Shown: positions 16,611 to 25,124 of the stretch, piece after piece
How positions within the stretch are numbered: the first letter of the stretch is position 1
How the letters are laid out: each line of letters opens with the position of its first letter
Source of the DNA: Paraburkholderia heleia NBRC 101817
GTDB lineage: Bacteria; Pseudomonadota; Gammaproteobacteria; Burkholderiales; Burkholderiaceae
Assembly: GCF_000739775.1 (NCBI RefSeq)
Contig: NZ_BBJH01000025.1
Span: forward strand, 96,510 to 160,509
Length of the DNA: 64,000 nt
Direction: 5' to 3'
Translations under genes and position numbers: made by a program
Notes under the pieces: generated by a model
What the model saw: only the letters and a program-made list of their open reading frames with translations
Database searches by the model: none
Told to the model about the DNA's origin: nothing

Positions 16611-17912
16611 GTGTCCAGAAACGACGACGAACAGTTTTGGCGCAACGCGCGGCAGCACCTGATCCGCTATGGCGGCACGTTCGAGCCGATGATCATCGAG
16701 CGCGCCCAGGGCAGCTTCGTCTACGACGCCGACGGCCGCCCGATTCTCGACTTCACCTCGGGACAGATGAGCGCCGTGCTGGGCCATAGCCACCCCGAAA
16801 TCGTCGCGGTCATCAACGAATACGCGGGCAAGCTGGACCACCTGTTCAGCGGCATGCTCTCGCGGCCCGTGGTCGAGCTGGCAACGCGCCTGGCCGACGT
16901 CACGCCTGCCGGGCTCGACCGGGCGCTGTTGTTGAGCACCGGCGCGGAGTCGAACGAGGCTGCCATCCGCATGGCGAAGCTCGTCACGGGCAAATTCGAG
17001 ATCGTGGGCTTTGCGCAGTCGTGGCACGGCATGACGGGCGGCGCGGCTTCGGCAACCTATAGCGCGGGACGCAAGGGCGTGGGTCCCGCAGCGGTGGGAT
17101 CGTATGCGATTCCCGCGCCGTTCACGTACCGGCCGCGCTTCGAGCGCAACGGGCGATACGATTACCTCGCGGAACTCGATTACGCATTCGATCTCATCGA
17201 CCGCCAGTCCAGCGGCAATCTCGCGGCCTTCATCGCGGAGCCGATCCTGAGTTCGGGCGGCATCATCGAACTGCCGCCGGGGTATATGGCGGCGCTCAAG
17301 CGCAAATGCGAAGAGCGCAGCATGCTGCTGATTCTGGACGAGGCGCAAACGGGCGTTGGGCGCACCGGGATGATGTTTGCGTGCGAGCACGACGGCGTGA
17401 CGCCCGACATTCTCACGCTCTCCAAGACGCTCGGCGCGGGCTTGCCGCTCGCGGCCGTGGTGACGTCCGCGCAGATCGAGGAGGCGGCGCACGAACGGGG
17501 CTTCCTGTTCTACACGACGCATGTGTCCGATCCGCTTCCCGCCGCAGTCGGCCTGCGCGTGCTGGACGTGGTGCAACGTGACGGACTCGTTGCGCGCGCA
17601 AACATCATGGGCGATCGATTGAGGCGCGGGCTGCTGGACCTGATGGAGCGCTTCGCATGCGTCGGCGACATTCGGGGGCGCGGCCTGCTGCTGGGTCTGG
17701 AGGTCGTCAAGGACCGCAGCACGAAGGAGCCCGCCGACGGGCTCGGCGCGAAGATCACGCGCGAATGCATGAAGCTCGGACTCAGCATGAACATCGTGCA
17801 GCTGCCAGGCATGGGCGGCGTGTTCCGCATCGCGCCGCCGCTGACCGTGAGCGAGCAGGAGATCGATCTCGGCGTGAAACTGCTGGGGCAGGCAATCGAA
17901 CGTTCGCTCTGA
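16611..17912 (+). CDS. dgdA: 2,2-dialkylglycine decarboxylase (pyruvate)
   Basis: A 433-residue PLP enzyme of class III aminotransferases that decarboxylates 2-aminoisobutyrate or isovaline and transfers the amino group to pyruvate. It starts at GTG 16611 behind AAGGAG. The residue numbering matches the structurally known B. cepacia enzyme: Q52 (FTSGQMS), S80 at the alkali-metal site, W138 (QSWHG) stacking on PLP, and the PLP lysine in LSKTLGAG. These are residues specific to this decarboxylase, so the call goes beyond the general aminotransferase family. The divergent LysR gene supports it. The enzyme is cytosolic and lets the cell use dialkylglycines, such as those in fungal peptaibols. Confidence 0.93.
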   Translation: MSRNDDEQFWRNARQHLIRYGGTFEPMIIERAQGSFVYDADGRPILDFTSGQMSAVLGHSHPEIVAVINEYAGKLDHLFSGMLSRPVVELATRLADVTPAGLDRALLLSTGAESNEAAIRMAKLVTGKFEIVGFAQSWHGMTGGAASATYSAGRKGVGPAAVGSYAIPAPFTYRPRFERNGRYDYLAELDYAFDLIDRQSSGNLAAFIAEPILSSGGIIELPPGYMAALKRKCEERSMLLILDEAQTGVGRTGMMFACEHDGVTPDILTLSKTLGAGLPLAAVVTSAQIEEAAHERGFLFYTTHVSDPLPAAVGLRVLDVVQRDGLVARANIMGDRLRRGLLDLMERFACVGDIRGRGLLLGLEVVKDRSTKEPADGLGAKITRECMKLGLSMNIVQLPGMGGVFRIAPPLTVSEQEIDLGVKLLGQAIERSL

Positions 17913-17930
17913 GGTTCCGGGTCATCGCGG

Positions 17931-18401
17931 CTAGGTCTTGCCGCGCGACCCGGCCGGGACCGCCTGAGGGCGCGTGAGCGCACGCGCGGCGAGCGGCGTG
18001 GACATGACGATGGACGTGCGCGTTTCGCCGTAAAGGTTGATCCGCTGGATCAGGCGCTCCAGATCGGCCACGCTCGTTGCGACGAGGCGAATGACGTAAG
18101 AGTCCGCGCCCGTGACGTGATGGCATTCGAGCACCTCGGCAATCGTGCCGAGCAGCTTGAGAAACTTCGCCTTCGCGGACTGGGGCACCGTAATGCCGAT
18201 CAGGGCGCAGATCGGATAGCCGGCCGCAGCCGGATTCACGCGTGCCGTATAGCCCTCGATCACGCCGGCATCTTCGAGACGTCTCACTCGCTCCGTGACC
18301 GCCGGCACCGAGAGATGCACGCGGCGCGCAAGCTCGGTATAGGTCACGCGGCCGCTCTCCTGCAGCAGCGCCAGAATATTCCAGTCCAGATCGTCCATCA
18401 T
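17931..18401 (-). CDS. Lrp/AsnC-family transcriptional regulator
   Basis: A 156-residue regulator. ATG 18401 or 18398 starts the protein just before the DNA-binding domain (DDLDWNILALLQESGRVTY); the open frame runs farther upstream without a ribosome site. The helix-turn-helix is TELARRVHLSVPAVTERV, and the C-terminal RAM/AsnC domain holds the amino-acid-sensing fold (GADSYVIRL). It is divergent from the LysE-family exporter and is therefore its probable controller, responding to an amino acid. It also converges on dgdA with 18 bases between stops. Confidence 0.9.
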   Translation of the reverse strand: MMDDLDWNILALLQESGRVTYTELARRVHLSVPAVTERVRRLEDAGVIEGYTARVNPAAAGYPICALIGITVPQSAKAKFLKLLGTIAEVLECHHVTGADSYVIRLVATSVADLERLIQRINLYGETRTSIVMSTPLAARALTRPQAVPAGSRGKT

Positions 18402-18514
18402 GGCGAAATGTTTAAGGTGAAATGGCAATTCTCCCTTAAATCTGCGCTTCTGCGCATCATCTTCGCGGTCTACGATAGTCACTCAGGGAACATTCATCGC
18501 GGGGGAGAGGGGAC

Positions 18515-19165
18515 ATGCTGTTCGTCAAAGCGGTGACGATAGGATTTTGCATCGCCGCACCCGTCGGGGCCATCGGCATGCTGTGCATCCAGCGCAGCCT
18601 GAGCCGCGGCTTCTGCTCCGGGTTCGCAACCGGCATGGGCGCCGCGTGCGCGGATGCGTTTTACGGCTTGCTCGGCGCGCTCGGGGTGGCGGGTATCGTC
18701 GCGGCCCTGCCTATGCTGACGGTGGTGTTGAAGGCGGCGGGCGGGGCGTTTCTGGTGTGGATGGCGTGGACCATCGCGCGCGAGTCGCCGCGCGCGCCGG
18801 CCGCCGTGCAGGAAAACTTGCGCGCGCCTGTCACGCGTGACTTCCTCACGACCTTTGCACTGACGCTCTCGAACCCCCTGACCATTTTTTCGTTCATCGC
18901 CGCTTTTGCGGCGCTCGGGCCCCTGCCTGCCATGCCAGGCGAACAGGGCGCGCCGGGATGGCCTGCGGCGGCGCCGATGGTGACCATGGTGACGGGCGTG
19001 TTCGCGGGTTCGGCCGTGTGGTGGTTGTTCCTGAGCGGCGTGACCTCCTCGTTGCGTACCAGGCTGCCGCTCGCGTTCACGCGCGGCATCTCCATTTTTT
19101 CCGCAGTAGCGATTGCCGCGTTTGGCGTCGTTCAGATGGTGACGGGTCTCGCGCGACTCGCTTAA
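18515..19165 (+). CDS. LysE/RhtB-family amino acid exporter
   Basis: A 216-residue inner-membrane protein with about six hydrophobic segments. It has the family opening FCIAAPVGAIGMLCIQRSL (the PGP-like element is here APVG) and the conserved TLSNPLTIFSF of the central helix. A purine-rich stretch (GGGGGAGAGGGG) precedes the ATG. The family exports amino acids or homoserine lactones by proton exchange. The divergent Lrp gene suggests amino-acid-induced export. Its last four bases overlap the chaC stop on the other strand. Confidence 0.9.
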   Translation: MLFVKAVTIGFCIAAPVGAIGMLCIQRSLSRGFCSGFATGMGAACADAFYGLLGALGVAGIVAALPMLTVVLKAAGGAFLVWMAWTIARESPRAPAAVQENLRAPVTRDFLTTFALTLSNPLTIFSFIAAFAALGPLPAMPGEQGAPGWPAAAPMVTMVTGVFAGSAVWWLFLSGVTSSLRTRLPLAFTRGISIFSAVAIAAFGVVQMVTGLARLA

Positions 19166-19824
19166 TACGTCGTTTCGAAACGTTCGAGGGCTTGCGCCAC
19201 TTCCTCGATGTAGGCGTCGGTCATCGCGCAGTCGGCAAGCGCCTGTCTGAGCTGGAACACATATTCCGCGTTGCTGCCGAGCGGCCCATGAGCCTGGGCA
19301 ATTGCGCGCGCGACAGTCGCAGGGCTCGAATCGGCCTCGTATTGTCGCGGGCAGGTGCTCGCCACGAACGCGAGCGCGTGCCGCGTCTCTCCCGTGGTGA
19401 GCGTGACGGCGGTCCAGGCCGGCGTATAAGCGCCCGTGAGCATCTCGCGGGTCCAGAGAATGTGAAGCTCTTCGTCGAGCGTGGCGGCATCGAGCCGCAG
19501 CACCACGCCTTGCGTATGGCCGCCGCGCTCCAGCGCGAGCATGCGCCCGGGGCGCTGCGGCGTGCCGCGCCCGCCGAACAGGCGAATGCAAAAGCTCCGG
19601 CGCCAGCCATGCAGCGTGGCGCTCGCGCGCCGGTCGAAGTGTGAGAGCGGATTCCACATGAGCGACCCGTAGCCGAATACCCAGACTTCCTCGCCGGCGG
19701 GGCGCTTCGCCATCGTTTCGGCGAGCGACTGGTCGATTTGGGTCTGCGTCCAGAGAATTTCCGGAGGGAGATGGCTGAAACTCTCGAGAAACGCGCCGGA
19801 GCGAATGGCGTCTCTGTTTAGCAT
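19162..19824 (-). CDS. chaC: Glutathione-specific gamma-glutamylcyclotransferase
   Basis: A 220-residue ChaC-family enzyme that cleaves glutathione to 5-oxoproline and Cys-Gly in the cytosol. The substrate loop VFGYGSLMWNP is intact, as are FCIRLFGGRGTPQRPGRML and the late block GPLGSNAEYVFQL. I chose ATG 19824 because it gives the N-terminus and length (about 220-230) of E. coli ChaC; the frame is open to 19935 without a ribosome site. It stands tail to tail with the exporter gene. The name ChaC reflects an old link to cation transport that the enzyme activity has replaced. Confidence 0.9.
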   Translation of the reverse strand: MLNRDAIRSGAFLESFSHLPPEILWTQTQIDQSLAETMAKRPAGEEVWVFGYGSLMWNPLSHFDRRASATLHGWRRSFCIRLFGGRGTPQRPGRMLALERGGHTQGVVLRLDAATLDEELHILWTREMLTGAYTPAWTAVTLTTGETRHALAFVASTCPRQYEADSSPATVARAIAQAHGPLGSNAEYVFQLRQALADCAMTDAYIEEVAQALERFETTY

Positions 19825-19960
19825 GGCGTTGACGGGCGGTGGGGCTACGTCACGAAGTATGCGGTCGGCGAGGGCGTGGATAAAGTGGCTGGAACGCGAT
19901 GCTGCGTTCGACTGGGGACGACAATCGGGTTGCACTTGCCCCGCAGGGATGCCGCAGCCA

Positions 19961-20332
19961 TCAATCGGTCAGTGGTGCGTAGCCGAGTTCGCGCTGGTGT
20001 CGAATCGAGAGCACGATCGCGCGCGTTTCGGAGTGGGCATACAGGATCACGTGCGATCGCAGCACATATTCGCGGAAATCGGGAACATCAGCTTCGATTG
20101 CCAGACGCTTTAGCCTGTCGAGCCGCGTCTGTCCCTCAATGGTCTGCGCCGCAAGGAACTCGGCGGGGCGGCCGAGTTGCGGATGAATCATCACGAGATC
20201 GCGGAAGCGAAAAATTTGCTCCCAAAGGTCATCCATCCGCTGCGGCGCTGACGACGAGTCCTGCTCCAACACGAATTCGCTGATCGTTTCGAGGCGCTTT
20301 TCGAACGTTTCTGCAAAATCGACCCGGATCAT
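19961..20332 (-). CDS. RelE/ParE-family toxin
   Basis: A 123-residue basic protein that fits the RelE/ParE fold. It begins FAETFEKRLETISEFVLE, has the central LGRPAEFL, and ends with the strand pair YVILYAHSETRAIVLSIRHQ-like (here VILYAHSE and IRHQREL), the typical end of ParE-like toxins. The ATG overlaps the stop of the upstream antitoxin gene (ATGA), the standard antitoxin-first arrangement. The target, gyrase or ribosome, cannot be told. It is somewhat longer than the usual 95-105 residues. Confidence 0.83.
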   Translation of the reverse strand: MIRVDFAETFEKRLETISEFVLEQDSSSAPQRMDDLWEQIFRFRDLVMIHPQLGRPAEFLAAQTIEGQTRLDRLKRLAIEADVPDFREYVLRSHVILYAHSETRAIVLSIRHQRELGYAPLTD

Positions 20333-20625
20333 TTGTGCGACTCAGAACGACGTCGCATCGACTCCCGAATGTCCTCCAGGGACTTTGTACGTCCGGCGAG
20401 CGCATCTTTTAGGCCCTTCTCAGCGTCTTCGATCATGATCAGCCGCCCGTACTCGGCTTCGAGGGCGTGATAGAAGTCGAGCTTTCTCGCATCGACGAGT
20501 GCAACAAAGGCTGCGCCATTTTTCGTCAGCACCTTTTCGGCACCGGCGACTACGTCGTCCGCCAGTTCGGTGAGTCGCGCGCGTGCTTCGCTAATCGGGA
20601 CGACGTCTTGGGACCGAATAGACAT
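20329..20625 (-). CDS. Phd/YefM-family antitoxin
   Basis: A 98-residue antitoxin starting at ATG 20625 behind GAAGAGG. The N-terminal half matches the DNA-binding Phd/YefM fold: DVVPISEARARLTELADDV, then the strand VLTKNGAAFVALV. The C-terminal half is charged and probably folds over the toxin at 19961. The pair should autoregulate from the 190-base region up to the GDSL gene. It is a candidate stabilisation or stress module. Confidence 0.85.
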   Translation of the reverse strand: MSIRSQDVVPISEARARLTELADDVVAGAEKVLTKNGAAFVALVDARKLDFYHALEAEYGRLIMIEDAEKGLKDALAGRTKSLEDIRESMRRRSESHK

Positions 20626-20817
20626 AAACCTCTTCCCTGTACAAAATTCGTTAACGAAAACATACACATGGGACGGCGCATGGTCAAGTCCTGCTCCGGA
20701 CTTCTCCCATGGACCCGTCATCGCCGTTGTGAACACTTGGAGCGAGATCAACTCGTGCGAGGCCCGGCGAGGATCACGCCAGCCCAGGCTGCCGCTGCTG
20801 CCGCATGAATCCAGCAC

Positions 20818-21849
20818 TCAATGACCCAGACCGCTCGCCGCGATCTGCTGCTCGACATACTGCGCGAACAGCGTATGCGTGTGCGTGGTCGGGTGGAGGT
20901 CGTCGGCGAACATATAGGTCTGGTCGGCATTGGCCGAGACGTAGGTGGCTGGCGAGCAGAGCAGCGAGGTGTTATCCGGCGTTTTCGACGGGGCGCACGC
21001 CTGGGCTGTGTTGGACACGGTAAATCCGCTCGCCTGGAAGTTTGCGACGAGCTGGGTGATCCAGGTGTAGGAATCGACTTCGATTACCTTGCCCTGCAGG
21101 CCGTTCGCCTGCAGGGCGCCGTTCAATGTCGAGTCGAAGAGCTGCGAGAGCTGGGTCAGGTTCGCGCCGCCGTCGGGCGAGGTGATGCCCTTGGGCGAGA
21201 GACCGACGTTTGGCACGTTGATCACCACGACATGTGTGGCACCGGCCTGCACGATCTGCCCGACGATTTGTGCGAGCGTCGTGGCGGCAGTCTGCACGAC
21301 CGTGTTGGCACCAGGCGGGTTGCCGGCGCGCAGCACGTCGTTCGCGCCTGCCCACACCAGGACGAGCTGGCCGGAGTTGAAGCTGCCGTGCGCGGAGAGA
21401 TAGCTCGAAACCTGCTGATTGACCGGCATTTCGATGTTGCCGATCACGTCCGAGAGGAAGTCGTACTGGTCGGCCGGTGTGGCGACCGTGGCCCCGCCTT
21501 CTGCGTAGCCGAAGCCGCCTTGCGCGCTCAGCTTGTGATCGAGACCGACCGTGTACGCGGCGTTCAGGGTGTCCCCATAATACTGCGCGACATCCTGGGA
21601 CCAGACCTGACCGGGGTTGGTCGTGAACCGGCCGCCGCCCACGGCGCTCGCAAGCGGCGCGTAGGTGCCGACGTCGGAAAGGCTGTCGCCGAACGAGACG
21701 ACCTGCAGCTTGACGCCGCCCGCCGGCGTCGTGCCGCTGCTCGAGCCACCGCCGCTTCCGCCACCACCACCGCCGCCGCCGCAAGCCGCAAGCAGGAAAA
21801 TCATTCCAGCGGAAATTGCCGCACGAATCCGGGAATCGATCGTTGCCAT
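20818..21849 (-). CDS. SGNH/GDSL-family esterase, lipoprotein
   Basis: A 343-residue secreted esterase or lipase. A lipoprotein signal peptide ends at the lipobox LLAAC with the lipidated C23, followed by a glycine/serine linker (residues 24-40). The nucleophile is S56 in SFGDSLSD, the block III asparagine is in WAGANDV, and the Asp/His pair is in ADDLHP near residue 318. All SGNH elements are present. It is probably anchored at the outer or inner membrane and faces the periplasm or outside. The neighbours do not define a substrate. Confidence 0.88.
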   Translation of the reverse strand: MATIDSRIRAAISAGMIFLLAACGGGGGGGGSGGGSSSGTTPAGGVKLQVVSFGDSLSDVGTYAPLASAVGGGRFTTNPGQVWSQDVAQYYGDTLNAAYTVGLDHKLSAQGGFGYAEGGATVATPADQYDFLSDVIGNIEMPVNQQVSSYLSAHGSFNSGQLVLVWAGANDVLRAGNPPGANTVVQTAATTLAQIVGQIVQAGATHVVVINVPNVGLSPKGITSPDGGANLTQLSQLFDSTLNGALQANGLQGKVIEVDSYTWITQLVANFQASGFTVSNTAQACAPSKTPDNTSLLCSPATYVSANADQTYMFADDLHPTTHTHTLFAQYVEQQIAASGLGH

Positions 21850-21975
21850 TGTGCCCCCTTACCCGCTTGACGCGATTGCACCCGCGACCGGATAGGGCGG
21901 GCTCAAGAAGGCAAGCAAAAAGAATGCGCGCAGCCTACAAATAGCTGACACGAGTGCCAGACGTGGCGTGAGGCG

Positions 21976-23130
21976 CTAGAGAACCAGCATTTCGAGCCGG
22001 TTGCCGCCCAGCGCTTTCGCGCTGTAGAGCGCGGCGTCGGCGGCGGCCAGCAGGTCGGAGAGCGTGGACGCTTCGTGACCATGCTGCGCGAGGCCGATGC
22101 TCACCGTGGCGCGTATGGCGACGCCATCGACCTTGTTCATGGCAGTTTGAGCGAAATGCCTTGCGATCGCCTCGCCCGCCGCTTTGGCGCGCAGGCGGTC
22201 ATGGCCCGGCAGCAGGGCGGCAAATTCTTCACCGCCTATGCGCGCGAGGATCGCCTCGGCTCCCATGGCGCTGCGGGCAATCTCCGCGAACGTCTTGAGG
22301 ACCTCGTCGCCGGTCTTGTGGCCGTAGCGATCGTTGATGGTCTTGAAGTGGTCGAGATCGAAGGCAAGCAGCGAAACCGGCTGCCGCGTGCCGATCTCGC
22401 GCATCACGCGCTCGCCTTCTTCGAAGAACCAGCGGCGGTTGCCAAGGCGGGTCAGGTAGTCCGTCTGGGACTCGCGCAACAACTGCCCATACGTTTCCTC
22501 GCGTATCAGCCTGATCAGGGCCATGGGCAGAATGACCGAATACAGTACGCCCTCATACATCGTGATCTTGCTGACGAGCGCGACGAAGCCGTCCCCGTAG
22601 CGGCTGCCCAGCCACGGAAGGACAAATGTCCTGAAGACGTAGAAGAGTGCGTGGAATCCCGTGACGAACGTCGCGGCGTGGCGCGACTGCATCCCTTTCA
22701 TGCCGTCGCCGCGCAGCAGCTCGCGCGACGTCATGGCGCTCACCAGCGCAATGGGAAACGCGCTCGCGTAGTACCACATGGCCTGCGGATGCCGTGCGCC
22801 CCATGTGGCCCATGTCAGCGCAATCAAGGCGAGCAGGGCGATCGAAGCCGCCCGGTATTGCCGCCCGTTCAGCGTCGCGACGCCATGCAGAACCAGCAGA
22901 TAGCCGGCCATCATGATGAGGTTGCTCAGGGCTGAGCCCCAAACGCCGGGCAGATCGGTGCGGACGAGCACCGCGGCGCAGCCGGTTGCGAGGGTGGCGT
23001 AGCCCCCGGCCAGTATCCGCAATGCCTTGCTGCGCGCGGGATGCGTACGATGCTCCCAGAGCGTTATCAGGGAACTGGCGAGCAGGGTCCCGATCAGGAG
23101 GAGGTAGATGGTAAGTAGATCGACGTGCAT
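21976..23130 (-). CDS. Membrane-anchored diguanylate cyclase (GGDEF)
   Basis: A 384-residue protein with about seven hydrophobic segments in the first 200 residues and a C-terminal GGDEF domain. The active site reads RIGGEEFAALL, an active GGEEF variant, and FDLDHFKTINDRYGH carries the metal and substrate residues. No RxxD inhibitory site is seen in front of the GGEEF loop. ATG 23130 starts at MHVDLLTIYLLL; the frame reaches 23160 but adds only polar residues. It makes cyclic di-GMP in response to an unknown membrane signal. Confidence 0.88.
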   Translation of the reverse strand: MHVDLLTIYLLLIGTLLASSLITLWEHRTHPARSKALRILAGGYATLATGCAAVLVRTDLPGVWGSALSNLIMMAGYLLVLHGVATLNGRQYRAASIALLALIALTWATWGARHPQAMWYYASAFPIALVSAMTSRELLRGDGMKGMQSRHAATFVTGFHALFYVFRTFVLPWLGSRYGDGFVALVSKITMYEGVLYSVILPMALIRLIREETYGQLLRESQTDYLTRLGNRRWFFEEGERVMREIGTRQPVSLLAFDLDHFKTINDRYGHKTGDEVLKTFAEIARSAMGAEAILARIGGEEFAALLPGHDRLRAKAAGEAIARHFAQTAMNKVDGVAIRATVSIGLAQHGHEASTLSDLLAAADAALYSAKALGGNRLEMLVL

Positions 23131-23448
23131 CGCTGGCGTGGGGCTTCTACGCCGGTACATCGCGGCGAACGCGCATTTTACGCCGAAACTTGATGCCGCG
23201 AGGCACGTTCCCTGATTGTCCGCCGCGTGCCTGCGGCGTCATGCGTCGCGCCACGCCTCTACGCATTCTGTATCGAGCCCGAACGGGTCGGGCGCGCGGC
23301 TCACGAATGTTCGATGCGCTGGGTCAGATGCGCCGGTGTGGGCGGGAGATCAGTAGTGCGATGGAATTGCCGGAGTTTGGTGTTCGGGACGCTTTCGCTC
23401 TTCCCTGATTTCAGGAAAAGGCAAAAACGAAAAGGCAAAAGCGCCGGC

Positions 23449-24744
23449 CTAAGGATAATCCTGCATGGCAAGCCAGTGCCTTACCATCCGCGCCTGATCT
23501 GCATCGAGCGACTTGAGCACCTGCTCAGCGGGCTCCCTGCGCAGCGCCTCGACCACGGCGGCATCACAAAGATGCCAGATGCCAAGCGGCTGGTCCGGGC
23601 TCGCGACCACATCCGCTTCGGCAATCATGCCGCCATCGATCACGGGCGCGCGTCCCACGTTCAGCTCGTTGAAATCGGCGCTCACGTGAGCGGGGCGGTC
23701 GTCTGGCCATGCACCACGCGTTTGCCAGAATGGCTGCGTCGTCCAGCGCTGTTCGAGCGCATAGACATCGCGTCCGGTGCGCGCGAAGCGCATGAACAAC
23801 TGCTCGATGCGCTGCTGGTGAAAGCGCAGCGCGAGCGGTGCGCGCTCGGGCCGGGCCAGCAGCGTGTGGATCACCGCGGGCGCCTGCAACGCAGAGGTGA
23901 GCGACTGGAACACGCCATTGCCCGCGAGCGGATCGACGGCCATGGCGGCATCGCCCACGCGCAGCCAGTTGTGACCGCCGGTACGGCCGCATAGCGTTGC
24001 GGTGCTGCTGCGCGCATAGAGGCGTGCGTCGTTCGCGGCGTCGCCCGCGAAGAAGTCGCTCGCAAGCGGCGCGTGGCGCATGCGCTCGCAAAACGCGAGC
24101 AGTTCATCGCGCTGCGGCAGTTCGGGATTCGTGACGTCCAGCGTCAATTGCCAGTAGCAGCGGCCGTCGCCCAGACGCGCCATCCATGCCCACCCGGCAG
24201 GCAGGCTTTCCACCGCAGTGGCTGCTGCGCCCGCGCGGCCCTTCCATACGTTCAGCAGGCTCACAGTTTGCGGGCCGCGCGTGGCATCGCGCAACAGCGG
24301 CGCGAGGCGCCCGCGCGCTTCGACCAGAAAGTCCGCGCGCAGCGTGAGCGGTCCGTCGGCGGTTTCGATCATGAGATCGTGACCCGCGCAAGACGAATGC
24401 AGCGAGCGCAAGTTCGCCTCGATCACGTCCACGTCCGCGCTACACAGATCGTCGCGCAGGGCCGCATCGAATACCCGCCGGTCCACGAGGAATTCCGCGT
24501 TGAGCGTTTGCAGCGCGCCGTTCCAGAGTGTGGTGCGCACGCATGGCCCTTCGCCGCAACTGGCTGCGCGATGCAGGCCCGCACGGCGCAGCGCTTCAAT
24601 CGCGCGTGCCGATAAGGCTTCGGCCGCGTCGAAGCGGCGCCAGTCGCTCACCACCCGCACGCGATATTCGAGTCCCGCCAGCGCGCGCGCAACGGCCGCG
24701 CCCGCCGGCCCCGCGCCGAGCACGACGATGCTGGCGGCATTCAT
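23449..24744 (-). CDS. FAD-dependent monooxygenase-like protein (tryptophan halogenase/LodB-QhpG type)
   Basis: A 431-residue flavoprotein starting at MNAASIVVLGAGPAGAAV, the dinucleotide-binding motif. A second FAD block reads WLRVGDAAMAVDPLAGNGV. The end has RFARTGRDVYALEQRW and QPFWQ, which recalls the flavoproteins that oxidise tryptophan or help form the CTQ cofactor of quinoproteins such as LodA. No quinoprotein or radical-SAM partner lies nearby, so the substrate is open. It is separated by about 0.3 kb on both sides and seems to be its own unit. The family assignment is from pattern memory and not exact. Confidence 0.68.
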   Translation of the reverse strand: MNAASIVVLGAGPAGAAVARALAGLEYRVRVVSDWRRFDAAEALSARAIEALRRAGLHRAASCGEGPCVRTTLWNGALQTLNAEFLVDRRVFDAALRDDLCSADVDVIEANLRSLHSSCAGHDLMIETADGPLTLRADFLVEARGRLAPLLRDATRGPQTVSLLNVWKGRAGAAATAVESLPAGWAWMARLGDGRCYWQLTLDVTNPELPQRDELLAFCERMRHAPLASDFFAGDAANDARLYARSSTATLCGRTGGHNWLRVGDAAMAVDPLAGNGVFQSLTSALQAPAVIHTLLARPERAPLALRFHQQRIEQLFMRFARTGRDVYALEQRWTTQPFWQTRGAWPDDRPAHVSADFNELNVGRAPVIDGGMIAEADVVASPDQPLGIWHLCDAAVVEALRREPAEQVLKSLDADQARMVRHWLAMQDYP

Positions 24745-25124
24745 GACGCGTACGCTCGCGAATGCGCCCACCCGTGCACGCTTGCGAACATGATGTGCGT
24801 GACGGCATGAAGGGGAGGGAAGTAACCGTGCATGCTGTCCCCCGTGGAATCATGGCGCATCGCTTCGCGACCCCGGCGCTGCGCTTGAATGGTGAAACCT
24901 AATCTGGCATAGATGCCGCGATAAAGCTATCCGGTCAAAGGAGAATTTCAGTAGCGGAAATCCCGTACTTCGATGCGCAATGCGTATGAACGATCGTGCG
25001 CGGTAGTTGCTTTGCGAATTGGCGATGCGTGACGGGTAACGGCGCGCGTCGATCGTCTGTATTCCTCACAAGGATGGTTCGATGCAACGAGGCAAAGCGG
25101 CAAAGCGGCAAAGCGGGGACAGGG
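24745..25124. other. Intergenic stretch, no gene seen
   Basis: About 380 bases between the flavoprotein start and the nucleoside permease stop. Apart from three copies of GGCAAAGC at 25091-25114, I see no conserved reading frame or clear terminator. Confidence 0.5.
25091..25114. repeat. Short tandem repeat, three copies of an 8-mer
   Basis: GGCAAAGC is repeated exactly three times in a row just past the stop of the nucleoside permease gene. It could be a slippage-prone site; no function is evident. Confidence 0.8.

Noticed and set aside
25091..25114. Three 8-base repeats as a CRISPR or integration site
   Set aside because: No spacers, too short, and no associated genes; simple tandem repetition.
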